Assembly: GCF_000814475.1 (NCBI RefSeq)
Contig: NZ_JSVC01000011.1
Location: forward strand, 124,001-188,000
Direction: 5' to 3'
Source: Flavihumibacter solisilvae
Lineage (GTDB): Bacteria > Bacteroidota > Bacteroidia > Chitinophagales > Chitinophagaceae
Length of the DNA stretch: 64,000 nt
A program made the translations under genes and the position numbers. The notes under the pieces are model-generated. The model did not search any database. It was not told the origin of the DNA and was given only the letters and a program-made list of their open reading frames with translations. Of the stretch, positions 26,901-35,181 are shown piece by piece. Each line of letters opens with the position of its first letter. Within the stretch, counting starts at the first letter, position 1.

Positions 26901-27204
26901 GCCTGCCAGCAGATCCACTGGGAAAACCACTCATGTGACGCGTACAGCTGAAATAAAAAATCGAACTGTCATCGTAGTTATATGTTCCTCCGCCCCTTGT
27001 CTCGGGTGAAAGCTGGATATAACCGGACGGAGCCACAGCACCCGGGTAAGTGCCTCCTTCACTTCCCCACCTCGTGAAGACATCGCTCTTCGCCGTTCCG
27101 ATAAATGGATCAACATAGTTTACGGGCGATTGAGCGAAGGCAGAAGTTGACAGGAATGCACTAAAAAGCAGGAAGTAATAAAACAGTCGGCTGGTCTTTT
27201 GCAA
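23992..27204 (-). CDS. GH92 alpha-mannosidase with C-terminal LamG-like domain
   Basis: A 1070-aa secreted glycosidase with signal peptide (LLFSAFLSTSAFAQ). GH92 segments include the N-terminal VDPFIGTAKSDVFTRWGSEGG near residue 30, TWDxxRSLHPLL-like DTFRSLHPLL and the acidic GNDDLGSMSSWYVFSALGFYP near residue 600. A CARDB-like segment follows, then a LamG/concanavalin domain (about 890-1060, WKNNGMIITT to ILQEMGKAQ). GH92 enzymes are Ca2+-dependent exo-alpha-mannosidases, some cleaving mannose-phosphate linkages. The start codon is TTG (27204): the frame has an in-frame stop 9 nt upstream and no ATG before the signal. Confidence 0.92.
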   Translation of the reverse strand: MQKTSRLFYYFLLFSAFLSTSAFAQSPVNYVDPFIGTAKSDVFTRWGSEGGTYPGAVAPSGYIQLSPETRGGGTYNYDDSSIFYFSCTRHMSGFPSGSAGRLFIMPVSGDATIDAGYNRQFSHRNEKAEPGYYSVLLDDGILAEATATERSGMFRFTFPAGMIPKIMIRDAGQVVSKSSRLIHSANSVFLFSSDAKDLETRKDATVISFKPTPGKKSEIVLRLSVSGAGVESAKRNLEVEIGQDGFNQVKAKTKTKWSKELSVVEVTDSSTSNKTIFYTALYHSLLLPWIISDVDGNYRGADGKIHKTNGKAQYGGFSPWDTFRSLHPLLTLLYPEKQRDMLLSMLDIYQQSGFLPIESMTGNHSVPIIADSYLKGISGIDRLLAYRAMKKSIMEPPFLQHDMEAFLQQGYIPFSYPESVTRTVEYAYDNWALASYAKSIMKNDKDHEILMKRSSHYRNLFNVQDLSMLPRKDEEFKMNPGTIGYKEGDKWVYSYFVPHNGKDLVNLKGGNKAFADQLDAAFADSLLVFDNETVFHVPYLFNDADDPARTQKWVRKFMQERFGTGPGGLPGNDDLGSMSSWYVFSALGFYPVSPGRPDYAIGSPLLKSVTLQLRNGKKFRISSHHNNDTNYYIQSIRLNNKKYISNTLSHSAIVKGGGLEFEMGPGPKNIFPPSHGDARIQVTSASVSKKEVEPNEPFRIYFNLRNQGDLGTKIVRLYVNGQVYDSINCLVPASGSVTDSIVCRLYPFGPSVVKIDESNSMELEVTKPVAGSPETLQIKGLFVSPMLQLNEMQRMHFVAKNIGGETRGFNIPLMLKDSVIKTLDVTLRPGQEIKLTAEFAAHKEGFQDVSVHGTKQQFKVYSKANDAVVLSLEMKNIEEGKIIKDQSGWKNNGMIITTKNQPVKPGSDLLLGEDCYIEVPNATSLDVMNESLTMMAWVHPEKETRGLVDLLTKGDNHVLQLSGNKLGFFAGGWGRGDCMVDLPANWVGNWHHIAGVCDGNSLQVYIDGKLMGKTTLADPVNLSVTSKWNVGRNEEFPNERIFHGYMNRIKVFTAPLTETEILQEMGKAQQ

Positions 27205-27241
27205 AAGTCAAATTTTATGGAAGCTACCGATTGTTGTAGTT

Positions 27242-28303
27242 CTATGGAGTTTTGAGCCCTGCTTTTTTCGCGAGGTCTTTCCAGCTGTAGTACTGAAAGG
27301 TTTTGTCGGTGCTCATGGCAACGAACAGTCCGCCTTCAAAACCGGGCAGGCTGACGGAGGTCAGTTCACTCCCGTCGCTTTCCTGTGCCTTTACGGGCAC
27401 AACGGCTACCCGCTTATGTAAGTTCTGGTCGCCTTTTGAACCTTCACGGCTGTAAATGTTGAAACAGTTTGCTGCCTGGTCCGAGACCAATATATAGCCG
27501 GTGCTGTCGCCCGTTTTATAGATAGAGATCCCTTCGTTGTCTTCCTTAAATTCACCTGTTCCAAACATGGCAAGTTCTTCGTTTCCACTTGAAGGATCAG
27601 CGTAGTACTTCCGTATTCCTACCTGTTCATCGGAGTAATACACATATCCCAATTCATTATCCACTGCAATGGATTCAATTTCTTTTTTCCCGCTGTATTT
27701 TCCAAACTTCCTGGCGAGCCTCATAGTAACAACGCCGGCACTATCCTGTAACTTATATTGCCACAGGTATCCTTCGTGCGGGCCTGACTTCCTTCCTACA
27801 ATAACATAGAGCGCACTGTCGGAACTCTGTTTGTAAACTGCAACGCCCATTGGCAGCCGATCCTGTTCACCTGCAAACACTTTAATTCCACCAGCATCTG
27901 CGGGTTCCAGGGCCGGCAGGGTGAAGAACCTGACCAACTGCGACTCCCTTTCCGTTACCACAGCAAGGTCAACAAATGTTCCGTTCAACTTTACACCGTA
28001 TGCGATATCCACGTTGTTGGGGCGCTTCAGTCCAGTGACCTTATTTACGATTTTGCCGTGCAGGTCGAAAGCATATAATCCGCCCCCGGTTTCCTTGTCT
28101 GTACCGATCACCAGGCTTTTTGAAGTATCGGAACTGTTGATCCAGATTGCGGGATCGTCCGTATCGTACACAACCTGCTCTGTTACAACCAGCGGTTGCA
28201 CAGCATCCGGGGCCGGTGCTGATTTCAGCGGACCGCCACAGGAAAGGAACGATACGGACGAAGTGATCCAGACAAGACGAAGTAGTACAGCTGTCGTGCT
28301 CAT
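27242..28303 (-). CDS. Beta-propeller 3-phytase
   Basis: A 353-aa secreted phytase of the Bacillus-type beta-propeller family (PF02333). After the signal and lipoprotein-like Cys22 (SFLSCGG), the repeats DDPAIWIN, DKETGGGLYAFDLHG, GLKRPNNVDIAYG, GEQDRLPMGVAVYK, DNELGYVYYSDEQVGIRKY and NEGISIYKTGDSTG carry the acidic Ca2+-binding loops typical of these six-bladed enzymes. It removes phosphate from phytate (inositol hexaphosphate) in the periplasm or at the cell surface. The gene lies only 2 bp after the TonB receptor, a pairing seen in other Gram-negative phytase loci. Confidence 0.9.
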   Translation of the reverse strand: MSTTAVLLRLVWITSSVSFLSCGGPLKSAPAPDAVQPLVVTEQVVYDTDDPAIWINSSDTSKSLVIGTDKETGGGLYAFDLHGKIVNKVTGLKRPNNVDIAYGVKLNGTFVDLAVVTERESQLVRFFTLPALEPADAGGIKVFAGEQDRLPMGVAVYKQSSDSALYVIVGRKSGPHEGYLWQYKLQDSAGVVTMRLARKFGKYSGKKEIESIAVDNELGYVYYSDEQVGIRKYYADPSSGNEELAMFGTGEFKEDNEGISIYKTGDSTGYILVSDQAANCFNIYSREGSKGDQNLHKRVAVVPVKAQESDGSELTSVSLPGFEGGLFVAMSTDKTFQYYSWKDLAKKAGLKTP

Positions 28304-28305
28304 AG

Positions 28306-31164
28306 TTATTTTACCAGGTCGAATTTTACACCCAGGTTAAGTTTCGGTCCATAGTATTCAACCTGCGCTGTTCTTTCCTTTACACCCTGGTAATAGCGCA
28401 GAGGCTGGTTGGTCAGGTTATTCGCCTCTGCAAATACCCGCCATTTCGGGGTGATGGCGTACGAGGCATTGGCATCAAGGAAAAACTGCTTATCGTAGTA
28501 TCGATCGAAGAAACTGTTTTCGTTATAGCCGCCATCATCACTGTCATCAACATACGAAGACGTATAATTTCCCGACAAACGAACCGCCAGTTTTTTACTC
28601 TCGTAACCCAGCGAAGCATTAAACATATTGGGAGCAGCACCGGGTAGCTTCACATCGTTGCGCACCAGCTTTCCTGAAGCGTCGTAGATGCCGGATGCTT
28701 TGGAATGTGTATACGTATAGTTCAGGTACACGCCGAAGCCTTTCCAGAAGCCGGGAAGAAAATCGAGCTGGCGCTGAACCGATACTTCAAATCCGAGTAC
28801 ATCGGCCCCGTCGCCATTGCGACGCTGGGAGAATTCCCAGTTTTCGCCAGCGCCAATCGGGTTATTTACACCCGGGAAATCAGCTGCAAATTCGTCCTGC
28901 GTGTAATTGTTATCGATGTAGGAATAAAAGAACCTGTCAATCTTTTTGTAGAACACACCGCCGGAAATCAAACCAACAGACCTGAAATATTTTTCAGCCA
29001 TCAGGTCAAGATTTGAAGAGCGAACCGGTTCGAGTTTAGGGTTACCGGCACCAAGCACCAGGTCATTAGGGTTGATGTTAAAATAGGGAACAAGGTCGTA
29101 GTATTTAGGCCGGGCAAGTGAATTTGTCCATGCTGCCTTGATCACAAAATTGTCTGCCAGTTTATATCTCAGGTTTATTGAAGGCAACACGTCCGTATAG
29201 TTGTTCTTCAGGTCCGCAGTGCCTTTAAGGTCTTCTTCATCTTCCACAATATTACCGGTGTAATTGATATCCGTGCGTTCTACGCGCAGTCCGACCCTTG
29301 CTGAAAACCTGTCCGTGAAATCCTGTTTCAATTCCGCGTAACCGGCAGTTATGGTCTCTTTGGCATTATAGTTGCCGGCGAGGTATTCAGCCGGCTCATC
29401 CGTTTCTTCGAAGAGTGATGAATTTTTGAAATCTAGTCCGCCCAGGTATTTGGCAAAAATGAAATCACCTGCAACGTATTTGCTACCCGGGTAAAAATCA
29501 CTGCTGGTCTTATTTACCAGCGGAACCTGGGTGATATCACCAAACCCGTTAACCGGCTCATACGAGAAGAAAGTATTGTCCCTCACCTTCTTCTTTGATC
29601 TTAAACGTCCGCCAAACCTGAATGCACCTTTCCGGTTGTTGATGATGGAAAGCGGCAATTCAAAATTTAGTTTTGCATTGAGATCTCTTTCATATTGGTC
29701 CTGGAACTGCTCGGTAAGTTCACTGAGGCGGGTATAGCCGGATAAAGGCGTTTCATCCGTGAGCAATGGAAATTCCTGGTCAGTGATATCCTGGCTGATG
29801 GTAATGTTGCGACGTCCCATTGCAAAGTATCTTTCATGCGGTCTTTTCTCGCTGGCCTTTGCATACTGCACACTCCAGTCGGTCCGGAGCTTTCCAAAAA
29901 AATGCTCACCTTTCAAAGCCAGTGATCGTACGCGCTGGTCTTCCAGCCTGCGGCTTTCATTGCGGTTGTCATCGAGACCGCCCTTGGTTTGCCTGAGCAC
30001 TTCACCATTCGTATATCCCGTTATATTTCCGTTCCCATCATAAATCAATTCTGCCTGGTCCGGGTCTTCCGCATCGCCGCGGTACCTGTGACGCAAACGG
30101 AACCTGTTCTCTTTATCATCACGCCAGTTATAGGAACCGGTCAAAGTAATGGTGTGCAACGGGTGAAGCTTAAAATCAAAGGTTGCTGCAAGACTCCTGC
30201 GAATGCGCATTTCGTCGTAAACCCTTACATCGTGGTCGCTCACAAACAATTTGCCGTCTGCATCTTTGCTCCACACAGATTCAACATTATCGGAACCAAA
30301 CACATTCCGGTTATAGGAGCCACTTACAACAAATCCAAATTTGTCGTTTGCCAGCCTGTTGCCCACAACAAAATTTGCGGTACCGATGAAGCCATTGTCA
30401 CGCACCGGGTTAAACCCGCCTGCAAGCGTTCCGGATAAACGCAAACCATTCGGCGCTGCACGTGATACCAGGTTTACTGATCCACCGATCGCGTCGGCAT
30501 CCATATCGGCAGTAAGTGTCTTGTTTACTTCCACAGTCTGCACCATGTCTGAAGGGATAAGATCCATCTGGATCCGCCTGTTGTCTCCTTCTGCCGAAGG
30601 AATTCTTTCACCATTGAAAGTAACAGAGTTGAATTCAGGACCCATGCCACGAATCACAATATTCCTGGCTTCGCCCTGGTCATTCTGCATAGTTATCCCG
30701 GGCACTCTTTTGATGGCATCACCGATGTTCGCATCAGGGAAACGGCCTATCTGGTCAGCACTGATAATATTGGTGATATTGTCGCCATTCTTTTGCTGGT
30801 TCAGTGCTTTCGCCTGTCCCTTGAGCCTGTCGCCAAGTACCAGCACATTATTCAAAGATTCCACACCCGATTGCAGCTTCGCTGTTAATTCGATCGTTGA
30901 TCCTGAAGCAGTGAGTTCGTATTTGTATTCTTTGAACCCGATATAGGTGATGGTCAGGGTATGTTTTCCCTCCGGAACATTAGTGAGTACGGCATATCCG
31001 TTATTTCCCGTTGCTGCAGTAAAACGTTTGTCTTCCAGTGTAACGTTCGCTCCCGGTAGCAGGAGATTCTGTTCATCGACGACTTTGATTTTAATTACTG
31101 CATTCTGGGCAAATGCAGTACAGGCCAGGCATGTAAGCGCCAGCAGTACGTACAGTTTTTTCAT
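28306..31164 (-). CDS. TonB-dependent outer-membrane receptor
   Basis: A 952-aa receptor: signal peptide ending at TAFAQ, a carboxypeptidase-regulatory-like beta-sandwich (about 22-105), a plug domain with ADQIGRFPDANIGDAIKRVPGI near 140 and a C-terminal 22-strand barrel ending in GVKFDLVK. It imports a large substrate using TonB energy. No SusD-like partner is present. Co-transcription with a phytase, GH92 and a phosphatase suggests it transports an organic phosphate, inositol phosphate or a phospho-oligosaccharide (inference). It is the first gene of a minus-strand operon. Confidence 0.9.
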   Translation of the reverse strand: MKKLYVLLALTCLACTAFAQNAVIKIKVVDEQNLLLPGANVTLEDKRFTAATGNNGYAVLTNVPEGKHTLTITYIGFKEYKYELTASGSTIELTAKLQSGVESLNNVLVLGDRLKGQAKALNQQKNGDNITNIISADQIGRFPDANIGDAIKRVPGITMQNDQGEARNIVIRGMGPEFNSVTFNGERIPSAEGDNRRIQMDLIPSDMVQTVEVNKTLTADMDADAIGGSVNLVSRAAPNGLRLSGTLAGGFNPVRDNGFIGTANFVVGNRLANDKFGFVVSGSYNRNVFGSDNVESVWSKDADGKLFVSDHDVRVYDEMRIRRSLAATFDFKLHPLHTITLTGSYNWRDDKENRFRLRHRYRGDAEDPDQAELIYDGNGNITGYTNGEVLRQTKGGLDDNRNESRRLEDQRVRSLALKGEHFFGKLRTDWSVQYAKASEKRPHERYFAMGRRNITISQDITDQEFPLLTDETPLSGYTRLSELTEQFQDQYERDLNAKLNFELPLSIINNRKGAFRFGGRLRSKKKVRDNTFFSYEPVNGFGDITQVPLVNKTSSDFYPGSKYVAGDFIFAKYLGGLDFKNSSLFEETDEPAEYLAGNYNAKETITAGYAELKQDFTDRFSARVGLRVERTDINYTGNIVEDEEDLKGTADLKNNYTDVLPSINLRYKLADNFVIKAAWTNSLARPKYYDLVPYFNINPNDLVLGAGNPKLEPVRSSNLDLMAEKYFRSVGLISGGVFYKKIDRFFYSYIDNNYTQDEFAADFPGVNNPIGAGENWEFSQRRNGDGADVLGFEVSVQRQLDFLPGFWKGFGVYLNYTYTHSKASGIYDASGKLVRNDVKLPGAAPNMFNASLGYESKKLAVRLSGNYTSSYVDDSDDGGYNENSFFDRYYDKQFFLDANASYAITPKWRVFAEANNLTNQPLRYYQGVKERTAQVEYYGPKLNLGVKFDLVK

Positions 31165-31391
31165 AAACGGTCTTGGTGTTTTTTACAACGGGACCGAAGG
31201 TATCAGTTCAGCATTACGGGATTTTGAACGAATCATTAACTAATTATGAAGGCGGCGAAGCAGGCGTTACTGCCTGTTACAAAACCGGTCAATTACTGTA
31301 TCGTAATCGGACACATGCTCTTCTTTTTTGCATGCAGGTTATTAATAATCAACCAGTTGTTCACTGGCATGCTTTTGAATACCAGGTATAT

Positions 31392-33713
31392 ATGTTTAGG
31401 ACCAACCTGAAAATTGCGTGGCGGAACCTGCTGAAAGACAAACAGTTTACTGTTATTAACGTACTCGGACTGTCTGCCGGACTGGCGTGTGCATTGCTGA
31501 TATTTTTATGGGTGAATGATGAAATGCGCTATGATAAATCCTTTGCGAACCAGGACCGCCTGTACCAGTTATTAGAGAACAATTCAGAGTCTTCATCCGG
31601 TCCACTCAGTAAAATAGTTAAAGAACAAATACAGGGAGTTGAATTTGCCGCAGGGGTTGCTCCTGTTGAGTGGTTTCCGCCATACACGCTTTTTGCAGGA
31701 AGCAAAAGCATCAAAGCACGTGGCCAATATGTTGGCGCAGACTATTTCCAGATCTTTTCTTTCAAACTCATTGAGGGTAATAAAAGTGCCGTACTACAGG
31801 ACAAAGGATCCATTGTTATATCTGATGAGCTGGCTAACAAACTTTTTGGTACCACGGAAAACATAATCGGAAAGCCCGTACGATTTGACCAGGATACAAC
31901 CTTTCATGTGTCGGGGGTATTTGAAAAAGTACCTGTCCATTCTTCGCAGCAGTTCGATTTTGTATTGTCGTTTGAATACTTTCAACTAAAAAAGCCCTGG
32001 GCTGCAACATGGGACAAAGGCCCGAGAAATTACGTGCTGGTAAGCGAGGGAACCAGGATCGACAATTTCAATAAAAGCATTGCCGATGTGATTACCCGTA
32101 ACACCGGTGACTCGATAACAGTTTCCGCCGTTAAATTTTCAGATCTCTACTTATATGGCAATAATGGTGACGTGACAAACAAAGGCAGGATTGAATATGT
32201 GCGACTGTTTTCCATACTGGCGATATTCATCCTCGTTATTGCCTGTATCAACTTCATGAACCTTTCCACAGCCAAGGCGGCAAGGCGGCTGAAAGAAATC
32301 GGGATAAAGAAAGTAGTGGGCGCAACCCGCCGGCATCTCATCCTGCAATTCCTTTCCGAATCATTATTGCTCACCGGATGCGCAACCGTATTTGCAGTTG
32401 TTATTGCTTATTTCCTGCTGCCTGCCTTCAACCAGGTTACCGGGAAACAAATCCACCTGAATTTTGACACGACAATCATCATCTATTTTATCCCGGTTAT
32501 TGTATGCACCGGTTTACTTGCAGGAAGCTACCCGGCGTTGTATCTATCAAAATTCAACCCGCTTACTGTGCTGAAGGGGAAAATTTCAACATCCTTTGCT
32601 GAAGTGTTATCGAGAAAGGGACTTGTCGTTTTCCAGTTTACACTATCAACCATTTTGATTGTTGCCGTAATGATCATTTACCGGCAGATCCAATTTATCC
32701 AAAACACGGACGCAGGGTATAAAAAAGACAACGTACTTCGCCTCCCTGTGGAAGGAAGTATGAAGGATAAGGAAAATGCTTTTATAGCAGAGCTGAAAAA
32801 TATTCCCGGTGTCAGCAATGCAAGCACGGCGTATCACAAGCTGGTAGGACGCGGATACGGACATGGCGGCATGCGATGGTCCGGAATGGAAGATGACCGG
32901 AAGGTTTTCTTTGAAGCGTTCGAGGTCAACTACGACTTCATTGAAACCATGGGCATGAAGATGAAAGAAGGACGGAGTTTCTCCCGGGAGTTTAGCGGTG
33001 ATACGGCAACAATTATCCTGAACGAGAAAGCAGTAGAAGCAATGGGGTTGAAAGATCCGGTTGGACAAACCATTACCCGGTTCAGAACGAACGTGCAGGT
33101 TATTGGTGTTGTGAAAGACTTCCATTTTGAATCCCTCCACGAACCAATCAAGCCTGCCTACCTGTTTTTATGGCCAGGCGGAACGATCATCGCAAGTATC
33201 CGGCAGGCGAATCAACGCGAAACTATTGCAGCCATTGAGCAGCTGTATGCCAGGTACAATCCCGGATCTCCATTCACTTTTAATTTCCTGGATGAAGCCT
33301 ACCAGAAACAATATGATTCTGAATTGAGGGTGTCGGCTCTTTCAAAATATTTTGCAGGACTGGCAATTATTATTTCCTGCCTTGGACTGTTCGGGCTGGC
33401 AGCATTTACTGCACAAAAAAGAAGAAAGGAAATTGGGGTCCGGAAAGTCATTGGTGCTTCAGTAGCTGACATTACGGCTATGCTGTCAAGAGATTTTTTA
33501 CGACTGATCATCATTTCCCTGGCAATTGCCCTGCCGGTATCATGGTGGATAATGAGCAGCTGGCTTCAAAACTATGCGTACCGGATCAGCCTCTCGCCAG
33601 GCATTTTTGTAATCGCAGGAATAGCTGTAATTGTCATAACGTTGTTTACCATCAGCTTCCAATCCATAAAAGCCGCAATGGCAAATCCCGTAAAAAGTTT
33701 AAGAACGGAATAA
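31392..33713 (+). CDS. ABC transporter permease, FtsX/MacB type
   Basis: A 773-aa membrane protein starting ATG 31392 (MFRTNLKIAWRNLLKDKQFT). Two FtsX modules are visible: TM1 near residue 22, a large periplasmic MacB-like domain (about 50-280), TM helices around 285-310 and 330-420 with the family motif KEIGIKKVVGATRRHLILQFLSES, then a second set ending with KEIGVRKVIGASVADITAM at about residue 680 and final helices. Such permeases work with a separate ATP-binding subunit in export of lipoproteins, peptides or drugs; no ATPase gene is adjacent, so it must partner with one elsewhere. It lies 227 bp from the divergent TonB receptor. Confidence 0.9.
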   Translation: MFRTNLKIAWRNLLKDKQFTVINVLGLSAGLACALLIFLWVNDEMRYDKSFANQDRLYQLLENNSESSSGPLSKIVKEQIQGVEFAAGVAPVEWFPPYTLFAGSKSIKARGQYVGADYFQIFSFKLIEGNKSAVLQDKGSIVISDELANKLFGTTENIIGKPVRFDQDTTFHVSGVFEKVPVHSSQQFDFVLSFEYFQLKKPWAATWDKGPRNYVLVSEGTRIDNFNKSIADVITRNTGDSITVSAVKFSDLYLYGNNGDVTNKGRIEYVRLFSILAIFILVIACINFMNLSTAKAARRLKEIGIKKVVGATRRHLILQFLSESLLLTGCATVFAVVIAYFLLPAFNQVTGKQIHLNFDTTIIIYFIPVIVCTGLLAGSYPALYLSKFNPLTVLKGKISTSFAEVLSRKGLVVFQFTLSTILIVAVMIIYRQIQFIQNTDAGYKKDNVLRLPVEGSMKDKENAFIAELKNIPGVSNASTAYHKLVGRGYGHGGMRWSGMEDDRKVFFEAFEVNYDFIETMGMKMKEGRSFSREFSGDTATIILNEKAVEAMGLKDPVGQTITRFRTNVQVIGVVKDFHFESLHEPIKPAYLFLWPGGTIIASIRQANQRETIAAIEQLYARYNPGSPFTFNFLDEAYQKQYDSELRVSALSKYFAGLAIIISCLGLFGLAAFTAQKRRKEIGVRKVIGASVADITAMLSRDFLRLIIISLAIALPVSWWIMSSWLQNYAYRISLSPGIFVIAGIAVIVITLFTISFQSIKAAMANPVKSLRTE

Positions 33714-33717
33714 TGGT

Positions 33718-34422
33718 TCAATCATTCGCAATCGCAATTAGTTTTTGCACGTCTGTAATGATGATCTTCCGGCCCCTGGTTTCCAGGATTCCTTCTTCTT
33801 TGAACTCCGATAAAATCCTGACCACATTTTCCCGCGCTGTGCCGACGAGACTTGCCAGGTCATCGCGGCCCATATTGATTTCTACCGGCATTCCAGGTTG
33901 AAAATTCACTTTATATTTTTCACGGATAATGACCAGCTGCATGGCGAGTCGTTCCCGCACCGATTTGTGGGCAAGTAAAGTAAGGCTATTGGCTAGTACG
34001 GTAAATTCATGGCTCAGGGTCTTAAGCAGTCTTTTACTAAGTACTTCTGATTCCCGTACCGCAGTAATGAAATCTTCACGGGGAATAAAAGCCACCAGGC
34101 ATTCTTCCAGCGCGGCCGCGGAATCAGGAAAGCGGTCTTCCGAAAGGATCGCATGATATCCAATCAGTTCACCCCTATTGGCTACATAAATGATGTGCTC
34201 CTTCCCATGTTTATCCGTTTTATACTTTTTCACCTTTCCCTCTTCGATTAAGAAAATGCCGGACGGGTAAGCCCCTTCCCTGAAGATGATTTCACCCTTT
34301 TTATACTGCTGTCGCGACTGGTGAAACATCAACAACTGCAGGTCTTTCTCCGGCAGGTCAGTCAAGACCGACTCGCTGTTAAAGTCCCAGTTGTCTATGG
34401 GAAAGATGCCTTTTATACTCAT
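33718..34422 (-). CDS. Crp/Fnr-family transcriptional regulator
   Basis: A 234-aa regulator. Residues 25-140 form a cyclic-nucleotide-binding-type beta-roll (KKGEIIFREGAYPSGIFLIEEGKVKKYK, ANRGELIGYHAILSEDRFPDSAAAL) and residues 155-230 a winged helix with recognition segment GRDDLASLVGTARENVVRILSEFKEEGI. No cysteine cluster is present in the N-terminus, so it is not an iron-sulfur FNR sensor; the effector pocket residues for cAMP are not conserved either. It may be the regulator of the divergent methyltransferase and SulP genes via the three repeats in between. Cytoplasmic. Confidence 0.92.
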   Translation of the reverse strand: MSIKGIFPIDNWDFNSESVLTDLPEKDLQLLMFHQSRQQYKKGEIIFREGAYPSGIFLIEEGKVKKYKTDKHGKEHIIYVANRGELIGYHAILSEDRFPDSAAALEECLVAFIPREDFITAVRESEVLSKRLLKTLSHEFTVLANSLTLLAHKSVRERLAMQLVIIREKYKVNFQPGMPVEINMGRDDLASLVGTARENVVRILSEFKEEGILETRGRKIIITDVQKLIAIAND

Positions 34423-34429
34423 ACTTCGC

Positions 34430-34437
34430 CAAATTTA
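34430..34437 (-). promoter_or_regulatory. Candidate -7 element for the Crp/Fnr gene
   Basis: TAAATTTG on the minus strand matches the Bacteroidota -7 consensus TAnnTTTG and ends 8 bp before the ATG at 34422, so the transcript would be nearly leaderless. No -33 TTG lies in the usual position; that region is occupied by the 14-nt-period repeats, so activation or repression through them is plausible. Confidence 0.4.
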
Positions 34438-34440
34438 CTA

Positions 34441-34478
34441 ACCCGTCGGGACTCACCCGTCGGGTGCCACCCGTCGGG
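34441..34478. promoter_or_regulatory. Three ACCCGTCGGG repeats with a 14-nt period
   Basis: Identical 10-mers ACCCGTCGGG start at 34441, 34455 and 34469. Each copy contains a short dyad, CCCG-T-CGGG. They lie in the 135-bp region between the divergent Crp/Fnr and methyltransferase genes, and overlap where the -33 region of the regulator gene would be. The arrangement suggests an operator array, perhaps for the Crp/Fnr protein itself, although its motif does not resemble the TGTGA or TTGAT half-sites of classic family members. Confidence 0.6.
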
Positions 34479-34545
34479 TGAAAAAAGGTGATAAAACTCA
34501 CTTTTTGGGGTGAGATGATTTACCGGGGGGAAAGGTGGTGCGGTC

Positions 34546-34553
34546 TAATTTTG
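34546..34553 (+). promoter_or_regulatory. Candidate -7 element abutting the methyltransferase start
   Basis: TAATTTTG matches TAnnTTTG and ends only 4 bp before the ATG at 34558, which predicts transcription starting at or within a base or two of the start codon (leaderless mRNA). No TTG sits 17-21 bp upstream, so the -33 is weak. Confidence 0.4.
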
Positions 34554-34557
34554 CAGG

Positions 34558-35169
34558 ATGAACAAGGAATGTGTTGCAAAATCATTGCTGCAGGAAAAAT
34601 GGTTCCAGACGGATGACAGCTTCAACAGCATATTTCCTGTAGGCATTCAAAACCAGGCAAGAAGGCATTGGACCCCACTAAGGGTCGCGAAAAAAGCTGC
34701 AAGGTTTCTGTCGACCGATAGCGGAGTCCGGATCCTTGATATTGGCAGCGGCATCGGAAAATTTTGCCTGGCGGCTGCCTATTACCAGCCTAAGGCCAGC
34801 TTCTTTGGAATTGAGCAACGCAGGAACCTGGTTGAACAGGCTGAAAAAGCAAAGCAGGTTTTGCAGCTTGACAATGCACATTTTCTATATGGAAACTTCA
34901 CGCAGGTCGACTTCCAGCATTACGATCATTTTTATTTCTACAATTCTTTTTACGAAAACCTTAGCGGCACCGAAAAAATTGATGACAGTATAGACTACTC
35001 TGCAGAGTTGTTCAATTACTATAATGGATATCTTTTTAGGGAACTGGAAAAAAAGCCTGCAGGCACCAGGCTGGTGACCTACCATAGCCTGGAAGATGAA
35101 GTGCCGCCAGGGTACCAGGTAGTAGGAACCGCAATCAACGACTATTTGAAGTTTTGGATAAAAATCTAA
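34558..35169 (+). CDS. Class I SAM-dependent methyltransferase
   Basis: A 203-aa cytoplasmic protein. The SAM motif I is VRILDIGSGIGKFCLAAA at residues 57-74, followed by an acidic motif II in FFGIEQRRNLVEQAEKAK and a motif DHFYFYNSFYENL typical of methyltransferases that act on small molecules or lipids. The motif-IV-like FYFYNSF replaces the usual DPPY/NPPY, so it is unlikely to be a DNA methylase. Its substrate is unknown. It is followed 12 bp later by the SulP gene, suggesting a two-gene operon under the repeat-rich promoter. Confidence 0.85.
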   Translation: MNKECVAKSLLQEKWFQTDDSFNSIFPVGIQNQARRHWTPLRVAKKAARFLSTDSGVRILDIGSGIGKFCLAAAYYQPKASFFGIEQRRNLVEQAEKAKQVLQLDNAHFLYGNFTQVDFQHYDHFYFYNSFYENLSGTEKIDDSIDYSAELFNYYNGYLFRELEKKPAGTRLVTYHSLEDEVPPGYQVVGTAINDYLKFWIKI

Positions 35170-35181
35170 GCCCCCTTGCCG

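Noticed and set aside
33718-34422. Iron-sulfur oxygen sensor FNR
   Set aside because: The N-terminal region has no cysteine cluster.
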